Positions 13,508 to 26,416 of a stretch of 64,000 nucleotides of DNA are shown piece after piece. The notes beneath the pieces were generated by a model. That model was given only the letters and a program-made list of their open reading frames with translations. It was not told where the DNA came from and made no database searches. The translations under genes were made by a program, and so were the position numbers. Numbering within the stretch: position 1 is the stretch's first letter; every line of letters begins with the position of its first letter. The DNA is from Acridotheres tristis (lineage: Eukaryota; Chordata; Aves; Passeriformes; Sturnidae), in assembly GCA_037013685.1 (NCBI GenBank), contig CM072904.1:1922001-1986000 (forward strand). The letters are read 5' to 3'.

Positions 13508-13843
13508 GGCCAGGTGAGGTTGGCCAGGTGAGGTTGGCCAGGTGAGGTTGGCCAGGTGATGTTGGCCAGGTGATGTTTGCCAGGTGAGGTTGGCCAGGTG
13601 AGGTTTGCCAGGTGAGGTTGGCCAGGTGAGGTTTGCCAGGTGAGGTTGGCCAGGTGATGTTGGCCAGGTGAGGTTGGCCAGGTGAGGTTTGCCAGGTGAG
13701 GTTGGCCAGGTGATGTTTGCCAGCTGAGGTTGGCCAGGTGAGGTTGGCCAGGTGAGGTTGGCCAGGTGAGGTTGGCCAGGTGATGTTTGCCAGCTGAGGT
13801 TGGCCAGGTGAGGTTGGCCAGGTGAGGTTGGCCAGGTGCTGCA
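13508..13843. repeat. 14-bp minisatellite (ggccaggtgaggtt)n, about 24 units
   Basis: Twenty-four tandem units of 14 bp, with variants gtgatg in place of gtgagg, tttgcc in place of ttggcc, and cagctg in two units. Most units contain CAGGTGA, which resembles both a 5' splice site (CAG/GTGAG) and the CAGGTG E-box. The reverse-strand open frame across it is a 14-residue repeat produced by the tandem structure and is not a gene. Confidence 0.97.
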
Positions 13844-15090
13844 GCAGCTCTGGGCTCTGCTCTCAGAGGCTGCAGCAGGATCAGCCCTGTGGGTGTGAGG
13901 GGTGTGCTGGGGTGATGCTGTCACATCCCCCCTCTGCTCCTGGGGCCTGCCTGTGTATCCTCAGCTGCTCACGAGATGTTTTTTGGGGGGCCAGGTTCTG
14001 CCCCTGGCTGGTTTTATTTTGGCTTTTGCATGAAGACATTGCTGCAGCCCCATCCCCCAAGTGCAGCAGAGTCATTTTTGAAGCTGCCTTGGTGCACTGG
14101 GCCTGGCTTTGAGCTCATGATCCAGCTGTGAAAAGTTTCAGGTGAAACTCCAGAGCTTTCAGCTACCCAGTTAATGTCTTACAAAAGTGCTGGAGGAAGG
14201 GAAGCTGACTCCAGCAGTCCTTGAGTTTGTTTAACTGGAGCTCAGGAGTGATCAAGGCTGGCATTTGGCTTCCTGTTCCAGAAGATAAATACTCAGGATT
14301 TATTTTTCTTCCTTATTGCCTGTCTGCTTTTACTTTATTTTATTTTACTTTATTTTATTTTATTTTATTTTATTTTATTTTATTTTATTTTATTTTATTT
14401 TTATTTTTATTTTATTTTGGTATTATCACTGAACCAGAACCAATGACTTCTTGTTTTTCCTCTGGGGTCAGGCTGTATGAGAGTGGAGGAGAAACTTTCA
14501 AAGGTTCATCATACTTTTGATTTGAATTCAACAGATCAGCACTGGGAGGAAGAGTCTGGGCCCTGTACAGCCCTTTCCTGTTTCTTCTATAACAAAAATA
14601 GTGCAAATAGTCTTTTTCTCCGTGTGCAGAACTTCTCCCTGGTAGAATCCTATTTTCCCTTGCTTTACTTCCCAGACAGATTCTGGTTGCTGTGGCCAAG
14701 AGTGGGCAGAGGAGGAAAGGGGCTGCTGGGCAGATGTTCTGCAAAGTTCATCTTTCCCAGTCTCTGGTTCACAGCTCTGAGAGCTGCTTGTTACTGCACA
14801 TTTTGTGGTTTGTTTGGTTTTTTTCTTCCTAGTGTTTCACTGTATTTTGAGTCCTTCAGTTTAAACTGTTAAAAAAATGAAGCTCTGTGCCTCCTTGTGA
14901 GGCAAATGAATGGGTTTTATACAGGGGGGTGGGAAGGGGAGAGAACTGGAGTTATTTTTGAAATAGTGGTTTAATTTTTGTTGTGAAACCACTGCTTAAT
15001 TTTGAAGTGTACTGACCATTTGCCTCTTCCTGGAATGTCTGTACATGGGGAGGAGATGTTCTTCTAGAAGAATGGTGTGGAGCTCTGTCA
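13844..15090. other. Non-coding intron 1 segment
   Basis: Holds the TTTTA microsatellite and otherwise unremarkable intronic sequence. No exon or CR1 seen. Confidence 0.45.
14330..14418. repeat. (TTTTA)n microsatellite
   Basis: About eighteen pentanucleotide units, slightly interrupted at both ends (TACTTTA at the left, extra T at the right). Likely polymorphic. Confidence 0.97.
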
Positions 15091-15321
15091 GGGGAGTTTA
15101 GGCTGGAGCTCAGGGCAAGGTTCTTCCCCCAGAGGGTGCTGGGCACTGCCCAGGCTCCCCAGGGAATGGGCACGGCCCCGAGGCTGCCAGAGCTCCAGGA
15201 GCGTTTGGACAGCGCTGCCAGGGCTGGACAGGCTGGGATTGTTGGGGGGTCTGGGCAGGGACAGGGGCTGCCCTGGGGGATCCTGGTGGGTCCCTCCAGC
15301 TCAGGAGATTCTGTGATTCTT
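15091..15321 (+). mobile_element. CR1 LINE 3' fragment
   Basis: Runs from 'tttaggctggagctcagg' through 'gagggtgctgggcactgcc' and 'ctccaggagcgtttggac' to 'ctcaggagattctgtgattc'. It is nearly identical to the copies at 44820-45037 and, in reverse, 51134-51470, which marks a recently active subfamily. Confidence 0.93.
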
Positions 15322-18133
15322 AAAAATAGATTTGAAAAACTTGATCTGAACTGGCCATCCAAAATCAGTCTGTGACTCTTGATTTAAAATTTAATTTTTT
15401 GTTCTACAGAGCTTTCCTGTGGGAAAGCATCACAATGAACTCATCAGTCTTAGCCCTGAGCTCCAGAGACTCTGCCCTCCAGAATACAGCAAGGTGTAGT
15501 GTTGTGGCTCTGGGAGCCCAAGCAAATAGGATGGTTTAATGCTTTGGTTATTAAAATAAATCCCATGAATGTCACCCCAAATTCATACCTGAGTTCAGAG
15601 GTCTCCATACACACCTGGGGCTCTCAGCATCCATCAGCTCATTGTCCCTCCCACACCTGCAATAGTTAAATTTGATAGGAAGTGGTGTCATCTCCCTCTA
15701 TTTCCACATTTCCATTTGTTTGATCCCATCTTTTCACCCAAGCCTGTGCCAGATGTTTCATGCATCTGCATTAAAACCCCATAATGGAGCTCATGCCCTT
15801 GCCCCAGGGGCTTTGACTTGCAGCCCAGTTATCTGACAAAACATTTCTAAGGAGCTTCTCAGAATTTATTGCTCATGTTGGTTGATTCCAATGTGTCTGA
15901 CTCCTTTTATGAGTCTGGCCTGTGTTCTGGTGTCACAGATTCACCCACATGGCATCCACCCACTTTCAAACTTGGCAATGGGCATAAAGAGCTCCTTAGT
16001 GACTGCAAGGTCACTGTTCTGCATAAATATTTCCCCTCCCCTCCAAAAACATGTTGGTTAAGGGAGTATCAGACAGAGGGAGAAAATACTGATGTGTTTG
16101 TTCTGTACATTACATGGTTTGGGGTTTTTTGGGTTTTAAATAATGGAGGATTTTATTCAAGGGACCTTGAGGTGCTCAGACTTTACTGGAATTTAAATTT
16201 GACTCATCTCATATGGGCTGTCCAAACACATTCCTTGCTGGCCCAGCTTGGCCAGTAGAGGTGACTTGGTAAACCAGCAGCTGAGCATGACTTCACATCA
16301 AGTTCTCCTGTACCCTGTTCCTCTGCTCCATATATTTGTGAAGGACAACTCCAGAAATCTTTGGCAGTTAATTCTCCAGACTTTGATTTTCCCATCTGCA
16401 TTAGTATTGCCTACTATTCCCATCTTTTATTATAAATTGCTTTATAAAGTCCTAATTATTGTTACAATATCTCTAAGCAAATCACCATCTATCTATCTAT
16501 CAGGTTCTTTTTTATCTGGTGATGTTTAGATGTTTTTTCAGTATTTACTCTGCTTTTGATCAGGAAGAACTAGATGGCTTTTCTTGGTCTTCCCCCAAAA
16601 TTCATTCAACAGTCTCCAAAACTCCTTCAGACTGTGGCATTGGTTGGAATAAAAGTCAGTAATTACAATACTTGGGAAAGGATACACATTGTTGGTAGTC
16701 TGGGAGATTTGTTTCCAGGACTCCTTGACAGCAGCAAGATTGGAGCCTTGAGCTGGTGGTGCTGAGTGCTCTTCAAGCCACTGTATTGAAAAAAGATTGA
16801 ATTTTTCAAGCTTGAGGGTGGGAGTTCTGCTGAACATTTGCAGGGTTTGGGGGTTTTGTGGTGCTTTTTGTTTCCACATTGCCCTCCAGGTGATTGGTCC
16901 TACCGTGGGCATGTTGAAGAGGAGAGCAAGGCTGCTCTGTCAGGAAAGTGGCTTTGCCAAGCTTGGAACCCCTTTGGAATACCTGGAATACCTTCAGTCC
17001 AGGGCCTGAAGTGTGAAGCATCCACATATGAGATTTAGTGCTGGCCACTGGCTCCAGTAACAGCTCTGAGATTCTCCAGGGGCAGGGAATGGTGAGGCTT
17101 TGTCCCTTATGTGGAGGAAGGAGAGTTTTCTTGCTCCTGTCACCTCCTGTTTGTGCAGCTCCCAGTGATCCTAACAGGAACAGGGGAAGTTTGGAGCTCT
17201 GTTTTCTTGGATGTGAAGGTCACCTGCTCAGGTAGAGATTGCAACCCAGCCTCAGCCCAGGTGTGCTGGGAATGACCTCTGTGCTGAGCAGGCCTCGGGG
17301 AGGGCGTGTTTGAGGAGCCATAATTCCATTTGCTGTTCCCATGTGTCTGTTTTTCGCCGTTTCTGATGGATTTGTGAGAGGTGCTGAGCTCCTGACAGAG
17401 GCTCTGAAGGGCGGGGGCACTGACTCCCTTTGTTAATGAGCCTGTGGATAACTCAGCTCTGACACTTCTGCCCTCCCTCCTGTTTCATGCCCTCACAGAG
17501 AGGTTGTGTGTCACTGCTTTGGGATTTACTGCCTTCCCTGGGAGGATCTGGTGGGAGTGAGTCTGGGAGAAGAGTTATGGCTGCACAGAAGGTCTGGCTT
17601 CCCACTTCCCTACTGCGTGTCTTGGGGCAAAGTTGGGCTTAAAACTGCCAAAACATATCTGCAAGGTGTTACCACCTTTGTTTTTCATGAAGCTTGTGTT
17701 GACTCTTCAGCCTGTGTTGGAGGCAGGAGTGTTTGAGCTGTGTGTCCTTTGGAGTGATGTGGCAGGAGCAAGACAGGATTTCTCTCTTAGATTATTCCTC
17801 CACTGGACCCACCGTCCCTAGTCCAGGGTAAGGAATTCACTCTGAGTTTTGCTGTTTTTTTTTCTACCTGTCCCCAAGGAAACAATATAAATGCTATGCC
17901 TTGAGTGTGCATCCATTGAGGGAGAATGGGATTTTTAAATAGTAATGAACTCTGGTTTTCCCTTAGTGCAGCAAACCAATAGTTCATTAGTGAAATACAT
18001 TAATAATTCTCTTATGAACCCTGTTGGTAGGTGAATCTGCTTTAATTCCTTTGTATCAGCAAGGGCTTCAGGTATGGATGTCTTCGTTACCTAAAATAAA
18101 AAAAGGGAAGAAAGCAATGCTTGCAAATTGGCC

Positions 18134-18153
18134 TTTGTTTCCAAGGAAACAAA
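18134..18153. promoter_or_regulatory. Candidate RFX/FOX-type palindromic site
   Basis: A 20-bp inverted repeat with perfect 9-bp arms (TTTGTTTCC and GGAAACAAA) around AA. It resembles an RFX X-box in architecture (two half-sites, short spacer) and contains forkhead- and NFAT-like cores on both strands. It sits in repeat-free sequence (about 18060-18250) that reads like a conserved element. Binding is not shown by sequence alone. Confidence 0.3.
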
Positions 18154-19877
18154 TTTGACATGCTTGAGCTGTGCGAGATGCAAACACCGCTCGATTCAGC
18201 AGACATGCCTCGGGATTTTATGGTCTGAATATTATTTTTAAACTACCTCCAATTTCCAGGCAAGGCAGAGGGTGGGAATAGAATTTGTTGGCAGGGTTTA
18301 TCAGTCTGTGCTTAATGATGGCACTGGGCGGTATCTGGGATTGCCCCGTGTGGCGTGGAGGGAATTGATCCTGATGAAGGTCCCTGGGAAGGGACAGCCT
18401 GGGGCCAAATGGCCTTTGGTGACATCCTTCAGCAGGAGGAGAGGTCTGAGCAGAGCTCAGCACACTGAAGTAGTGTGGTTTATCCTGGGTCACTTTAACC
18501 AAATGTTTTGTGCTCTAAAAATATTTCAGTAAAAAGCAGCTCGCCAGCGCTTGGCGTGCCAGGCTGCCTGGCGCTCCCGAGGCGGACACGGGCCCAAAGA
18601 ATTTGCTAAAAAGCTGTGGCTTGGTGTTGAGGACTGGGCTGAATTTATCAGGGAAGGGATGAGGGAACAACATCATGAGTTGTTTGCATAGTGCATCTGG
18701 CACAGATGTGCTGGGGCCTGATGAAAATCTTGGCTTGAACTTGGCTCGTGGCATTGCACAGAATGGCTGCAGCGTTGTTGTGATTCCCTTGGAAGTTTTG
18801 TACGGGAAAAAAAGCTGGTTTGGTGTTCAGCTGCCACCCTGGTGTTTCCTGAAATGCTGTGTTGATAAAGTCACTTGTTGTATTTTTGAATTTTCTTCCA
18901 ACTCCAGCCCTGGAGCAGACAGTGCTCGTGTTCCACGGGAAGTGAACATCGCTCGGCAGAGCACACACAATTCACGGATTTCAACATCCAGAGTTGGTTT
19001 TGGCCTGGGCCCAACATGAGGAACAGGATATATATGTTCCAACTGTCTTGGGATTGAATAACCAATTTTTGCCCTGGCAAAGCTTTACTTTTATACCAAC
19101 TGTCTTTGCTTTCTGGGGTAGTTCAGTGAGCTGGAAGGGATCAGTAGGAGACATGCAAAGGATATGTGGGGAAATACAAGTTTTTAAGGAATAGTCAAGT
19201 TCCATGTGCTCATCACTCAGAGTATGCAGGGCTTTATTCCCCAAATGTGCTCCAACATTGTCTTTCATATTTTTTTGTTTGAAAACCTGGAAAGAATTAA
19301 AAAAAAAATCCTCTATTAATTCTTCCTCAAAACAGTCCTACTGCATCTAGGGGATAAGGCAATGATGGAGGAATTTCAGGGCTGATGAATGAAAAACAAA
19401 TCTCTCTTAAAATTCAGGTCCGTAGGAAAGCATTGCATGAAGTGTGTTACACTGCAGTCTCTTTCCCTCTCTTTCATCCTGCTGTTTAACTTTCTTGCAA
19501 ATGGAGTTAAAATAACCTTCAAGGAGTTCAAGGTAGACTGGGGTAGGTTTAGCTTTAAGATGGCTGGGAAGCACTGTTTGCATTGCCAGCTAAAAGCCTT
19601 GCTTGAAGCCCGTTGAGGGAAAGAATCATATTAATGGCATTTCATGAAAATATTGTAATTTGTGGAAGGCCCAGAGTGACAAATTGGCTGGTTTGAGTGT
19701 CACTGGGAAATGCTCTTTTTGCACAAGGCTTGCCTGAGACAGGATTTTCCTTGCTTTTGTTCTAAAACGAGATGCTTGCTGCCTAAAAATGCCTGTGATC
19801 CCTGCAGCGAGAGCTTCACCTCCTTGACAAGAGGATGGGAAGAGGAAGGTTGGCCGGATCGGGATGAATCCTGCACC

Positions 19878-19926
19878 TTTTTTTTTTTTTTCGCCCCTTT
19901 CTTTTTTTTTTTTTTTTTTTTTTTTT
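19878..19926. repeat. Double poly(T) tract
   Basis: A run of 14 T, a short cgcccc-type break, then a run of about 25 T. No retroposon body was recognised on either side. Confidence 0.95.
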
Positions 19927-22900
19927 GCTAATGACACTTCCTTATGCTTACATTTCATTAAAGCTCTGAAATGGCTGAAGATCAGCCCGTACTGAGCATG
20001 CTCCGGGGTGGAGGCTGCACCCATGGAGTGAGATGGATTTGTGGCTGGAGGAGGGATAGGCCTGGAGTCAGGACCTGCAGGGACCCGCAGCCGGGATGGA
20101 GGTAGGGCAAATCCATGGGTTCCTTGCCGTGGCCCTGGGCTGGGGCAGCCAGGAGACCGGCTGGAGTGCAAACTGTTGGAATTGATTCAAAAGCAGCGCA
20201 GTTAAACCACTGACACGAGATGGCTTCAAACGCTTCCTGCGGATCCGCGGGGAGGGGTTTGGAGTGCTGACCTTCGCTGGCTGCCTGGCCTGCCTGGAGA
20301 AGGGACCTGTGCAATGTCAGCGTGGTGACATGAGGTGACAGCAGGCAGGGGCTGCAGCCAGGGCTGAGCCTTCATATTGGCAGGCACGTGATTGCGTCTC
20401 ATCGTGGGCTCGGGCGCTAATTATTATTATTAATGGGGAGCCTCGCGGGGCTCAGACCTGCTCCGGGCGCTTTAAACCCAGATCCGGCTGGGACTGTGGG
20501 AGGGCGAAAGAATGTTCAACTCCAATTCCCCTCTTTCAGACTTATTTTGCATTCCAGTAATGGCAAACAAACCTTGCCACATCAGGTCCTCCAGACTGGG
20601 GTGGAGAGGAGGGAATATGCACGTTTATTCCTTTGGCTGAGAGATTTTTCTGCTTTCTGCTTCTTGCAGGGGTTTAATGTGTTGGTGAGTGGGTTTGGGG
20701 GAAGGCAGTGCGAGTTGTGCTCGGTTGGGCTCTTGGATTTCACCCGTAGTTGCCAGCTTTTTACAAGGAATGTGTGAGCACCAGCAGCTATGTGCTGCAC
20801 AAGCCGATTGACTCCAGTTGTTGTACAAGCACGCTGTGGTGGTGAGGTGCCAATAAAACATTTACATTGGCTCTGGATGTTTGTGTTAGCGAGGTGTAGG
20901 GGAGCTCTGGGTTGCTGTGGAGCAGGGGGACATCAGCTCTCTCTGACCTGTCCCCTGACACATGGGAGGTGTGGCACAGGGAGCCCACACGTGTTCTGGC
21001 CTGGCTGAAGGTACAGGTAAGGTTTGCTCTGTCAGCACTGTGGATCCTTGGGTGGTACAGAGTTATTGTGTTGGACTTTCTGAGCAGAAATCTTTGTGAT
21101 CTCGGGCTGTCTGTGTGCTGTATGGTAGATCAGCTCTTCCTTCAGGGCACCTCTGGCCACTTTTCACAGCACTGTTCAGGGAACGACTGATAGATTTGAT
21201 TTTATTTTTGATTTTATTGCTGTGTCCCAGGTGATGGGCATTCTGCATGATGAGTCACTTCATTACCTAAAGTAACTTGCCTGTTCATTGCCTGCTTCCA
21301 TCTTTCTTGTGAACCCAACTCTTCTCGGTGCTTTCTGGGCCTGTTTTGCTACATCAGCTCTGTGCTGAGCTGGTGACCAGCTTGCTTACTGGGCTGGCTT
21401 TTATGTTCCCTGCATAAAATCCTGCTGGAGCCCAGCTTGCTGGCCAGGCAGAACTTCTCCTACTCTTTAATGGTCACTGGCTTGTTTATGGCTGGATGAA
21501 TGCACAAAGGGAAGTGTTTCTGTAAAACAAACGGCATTGTGATTGTACAGCGAGAGGGAAAAGGGCTTAATTTTCTTTGGCTCAGATGGGGGCTGCCTTT
21601 ATGGCTTTGCAGAATTCACCCCCGTGGCTTTTCCTCCTTGTGTGACTCTGGCAGTGGAGACGATCTCAGCCCCAAGTTTTCACGTAGGGCCTGCTTCCCT
21701 TGATGAGGAAATATGACTTAATCAGTTTCATCTGCTGGAAACCCACTGGTGTGCTCGTTCCTATTGTGCTGTGGGAAGGTGTAAGGTAGCCTTAAAGACC
21801 CACTGCCACCTTATGGCAGTTGCTGAGAAGCAGCGTCTGTGGAGCCAATTCTGTACACACATCATGCTCGCTCTATTTCTCTGCTCCTCTTAACCAGAGA
21901 TATTTGCATGGAGGCAGGAGCTTTGTTTTTACTGAGTTCATCTGCTCCTTCTGTTCCTTGCAGAAATTTGATCAAGTCAGCAGGATGGCTGGGAGAGCCG
22001 TCAACAGGCACTGCTCCATAGCAGCTCCTGGTGTGGGGAGAGACACAAAAGCCTCGTGGAGCACTGATTCTCCTCCACTGAAGAACTTGCTTGTTTTCAT
22101 GTCAATGCCTTAATCCTTAAAAAAAATAGGTGTGAGGTCAAAGAACAGGGCCACGCTGAACATGTGAGGCTTGTTGGCAGGATCTCCAGCGCTTGTTGCA
22201 GCAGGAGGAGGAGGAGGATGGAATGTGCACAGCCATTTTCCCAGCCTGCTGCTGGCAGGGCACTGCAGGATGGCTTTGCACTGACAAATGGGGCCACTGT
22301 CCCCAAATAAACCAATAAAATGTTGGTCTGTGGAGCTGTGAGTGTGCTGGAAGCATGAGCCTGCTCACTGTGCTGGGGGTAGAGAATGCTGGATTTAGGA
22401 CCCTTCTCCAGCAAGGCTTTGTTTGTACTGTAGGAGCTCTTGATATGCCATAGCTGAATGAAGGGGAGAAATGGTGGATTTAGAGCTCCAAAATAGAAGG
22501 AGCTGTGGTTACTGTAAGTTAAAGCTGAAGGAATTTATAATTGGGAACTGTTAGGAATACAGTATGTTCTAAATTACAGCTGTCTGGCCAATATGCTGCT
22601 AAATAAAGTTCTAGGATTGCCCTGTAAATGAAATATTCAACGCATATTCTTATCAAAACATAGCAACATCTCCCAGAGAGCTCAATCTCAATTGCTGTCC
22701 AAGAGGATCCTTTTTCTTTTCGTTTTTTTTCCCTTTTTAGCGTGTATGATTTACTCAGTGCAGCATCCCAGGGAACATTTCTTGTTTCCTATTAAGTGAA
22801 AACAGTTTTCAACTCTGCTGGGGAAAAGGGGAGAGGAAGGGAGATGGCTTGGAAGCTTTGGGGGAATAAAACCAGGTTTTGAAAGATAGGGAAAATTCTT

Positions 22901-25900
22901 ATTCCAAAAGATGCATTAATGACTTCCTGTTCTTTCAAAGCTGTTACCTGCACTTGGAGGTGGATATTGGAGGGTGCTGGGGATACCCAGTGTGTCTTGG
23001 GACATTCTGATTAAGAAATGTTGTATATTACAGTTGAAGAGCAAAAGGAACGTTTGAATAGCTTGTGGTGGAGCTGGAGAATGTTTCTGTACTGCTATAA
23101 ACCAATCAGGATTCCAGCAGAAATGCTCATCTCATACCCAAAGTCCCTTCAGCTTTTGGGATTGCTTTTGAGGAGGCTGAAAGGGAGTATCAGATTTGAT
23201 CAACTGGAGGGTCTGCAAGAGGAGGAGCCTGATGGAAAAAAAGGAAATAAGGAAAACCCTCTGTAATTTGCAGAGCTAAATATTGTTCTTCCTATAAAAA
23301 GAAAAACCTCCCTTTGCTTCCCACTTGGGCTTCCCCTGCAAGAGAGCTGTGAAAATGCTGGACTTAATGGTGCCATTAAGCAAGAGCCCTGAGGAACCTG
23401 TTGTCCTTTGTGAAGGGAGGTGTTTGTGCTGCTCTTTTCCTACTGAAAATGTGGGATTTCTGAAAGGGGTGTTTGAGTCTTCGATCAGAGAAGGGAGGCT
23501 GGAGAGCCATGGAGTGAAAATACCCTGTGGTCTGTGAGGCCTGGCAGCAGTGTTTGGATGTTGGGCATGGTGGGGAGGCTGCTGGAGAGCACTTGGGTTA
23601 AATAAAGGGCACAACTTCTCGGGACACGGGCCTGTTCTCATCCTCCATCATCAGCAAAACCTCCTCCCCAGCCAGCCTGGAAAAAGGACTGTGACTGCTG
23701 CTGTGCAGCACCCAACCCCTGCCAAGGAGGACAGGGGGGTCCTGGGCAGGAGGCACCTCTCCCACTGCCAATGGCTGTGCCCTGGAAGCTTCTTGCTCCT
23801 TTTGGATGACATAAATGTAAGATTTCACTGACTGACAGCCGGGCATCCCCCGTGGCAGAGATGCTGCTACGGCACCAATCGATCGCTTTACTCAAGTTGG
23901 TTGTTGAAACATCTGCAGTGGCCTGATGAGCTCTGCTTTTTCCTTTTGTTTCTAAACAGTGTTTAGTGCTTTCAAGGGTGGCCATGAGATGTGAAAAGCG
24001 TCTCTGGTAGCATCTGCTCTCAGTGTATATTTAACCTCAGCAGTGAAAACATGTCTGGTGTGGAGATGCAGTGGGGAGGCTGCGGCTGTGCCGCCGTTCT
24101 CCAGCGTTATTTTATCTTAGAAAGGGAATGTTGACTGTGGTGGATCATTGACACTGCCTTTGTTAATATCTTCGTTTCTATTTCTGGGCTTTTAATGAAA
24201 GCTCGGTAATTTCATGCTGCAAGGAAGGGCAGCACATCAACTGTTTTAAAGCCATCTTTGGTTTGAAGTACAGTAATCTTTTGATGCAGTGGATAATGCA
24301 ACTTCTGTCTGCATAGCTGGGGTTTGTTGCTTTTGTTTGGGGATTTTTGAATTTGTCTTTAAATGAGTTACCTTTGCACCTCTCAGCGACGGAGAGAAAG
24401 GCCAGGAAAATCTCATTTTGTGTATATTAAAACTTAAGATTCACATCAAACGAAAAGCTGGTGGGTGAAAGAGCGATCCTTTCTTTATACTGTCACCTCA
24501 AATACTCCTTGCCTATGAATTTCAATCATCTCGATTTAGCCTTGTGTGTTTTAACTGTTTAGTAGTGAAGCTTCTCCGGAGTGTGGAGAGGAAAACAACA
24601 TCCTCATAGCCGAGGGAGATCCATAGCAGCTCTTTGCTGCTTTAATTATTGCAGCTCTGCAAATGTGCCTGGCCAGGGTGGTGAAGGAGCTGCTGGGACT
24701 GGAGGAAACGTGGCTTGTGGATGTTCCCAGGCTGGCAGAGCCGGCCATGGCTGTTGTGCTGTGCTCAGGCCTGGTGCTGGGGCAGGGCAGACATCATCCC
24801 CAGGCTCCTCCAAACCTCCCTACGGCTTTAGATGGCTTTTTCCTCCCTACAGTGCAGGCTGCTCCCTGCCCTCGCCAGCTCACTGTCACACATTACACTC
24901 CAGTCTTCACTGTAGTTTTAAGGAGGACGCTCTCTGGTGCTCTCCTCTTTGGAAAGCTGTTTTTCCTTAGGCCAGGAGCACATGGGTGGTGCCAGGGGCC
25001 ATGTCGGAGTTTCCTCTTCCTTCTGGCCTCTTCCCGAGGTTGCCGGCCGCCCTCCCCCTGCTCGGGGGGAGGTTCTCCAGCCTGACACCCGGCTCCAGCA
25101 GCCTCCTGCTCCTGCCTCCCATAAATGCCAGTCTTCCTTGAATGCCTTCCAGCCTAGCTCTGCTTACAGATGTTCCTGTGAGCTGTTCTGGCAGTTTTAC
25201 TGGGAGCCTGAGCAGATATGAAGGTTGCCAAGAGTTTGTGCTTAATTGTGAAGTGGAACAGAGACAAACTACTTTTATTTTGAAGCTAAAATTTCTTGTT
25301 ATCTTGCTGGCTGGTCCAGCAGTATTGTAGAATTTGACATATGCTGAGCTTAGAGCTCCTGCACCTCGTAGTGAACTATCCCTTCATTGGGGTGAGGATG
25401 AAGATGGATCCATGAGGGTGTCCCATCATTCCGTTCCCCCCTGCTCTTCCATGACTATGTTTGTGATAACCTTTCAAAGTCAGCTGTACCAGGTCAGGTT
25501 ATTAATCCTCAAAGTGAAAATGATCTCTCCTTCAGATCAGCAGCTCGGATCTCGAAGACACTGTCTTGGACACTGCTCACTGCATCAGTTTAACCCGTGT
25601 GCCTTCACCCCAGCCCTCAGAGGTCGGGGGCTTTGTTAAGCTCAACAAAATCAGCCCGAGGACATCCCCAAGCCACTCACGTCCCTTCCTGTCCCTCCTG
25701 CCTCTCCTTTTCCCACGGGCAAGAGCTACTCTTGAAGGCCACGAGACAGCACTCTGGTTTAAAAAGCTTTCTCTTTTTTTCAGGCGAGTGATCAGTTTTG
25801 AGGCCTGGCGCCCTGTCAGAAAGTTGACAGATGATCTGCATTACCGGTGCGTCCCCGGGATGCCCGGGATAATCGCGCTCCAATGGACGCCCTGGAGCCG

Positions 25901-26259
25901 GCAGGTTCTCTGTGAAATGGCTGCAGTGGAGGGAGCAGTGAAATGGGCTCTTCTGGGCATGCTCACTCTGTAGAGGGAGCTTTATCACATGAGCAGAAAC
26001 TGAATCACTGCTCATGAGGATCTGGAATATGCAACTCTTGGAGTCTTCACCAGAAGAAGACAACAGCTGCCCGCAGGTACCGCAGGGTCCGTCCACCTCC
26101 CGTGCCTGGCGAGGCCCTGGCAGGGCAGGCTGTGTCCTGCTGGGGAAGGAGAGGCCTTGGAGAGGAGGAGCAGAGGCCGGGGAAGCATGGCCGGGGTTGT
26201 TCGTTCATTTGTTTGGATATTCCTGCACGTGGCTGCCCCGTGTGCGGGAGGGCAGGCGG

Positions 26260-26416
26260 GCTGGGATGGACCCGTCCTGCTGGGATGGATATTCCTGCTG
26301 GGATGGATATTCCTGCTGGGATGGATCCGTCCTGCTGGGATGGATATTCCTGCTGGGATGGATCCGTCCTGCTGGGATGGATATTCCTGCTGGGATGGCT
26401 CACCCTGCTGGGATGG
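26260..26416. repeat. 18-19-bp minisatellite (gctgggatggatattcct)n
   Basis: Nine occurrences of gctgggatgg separated by alternating variable parts (atattcct or atccgtcct), giving 18- and 19-bp units. The changing unit length shifts the frame, so the open frames across it on both strands are not coding. Confidence 0.93.

Noticed and set aside
13508..13843. Regular tandem array considered as a CRISPR array
   Set aside because: No unique spacers: units are contiguous 14-mers, and the genome is a bird.
13388..13924. 178-codon reverse-strand open frame with a GQPHLANLTWPTSP period
   Set aside because: Produced by the 14-bp minisatellite; 14-residue periodicity equals three repeat units.
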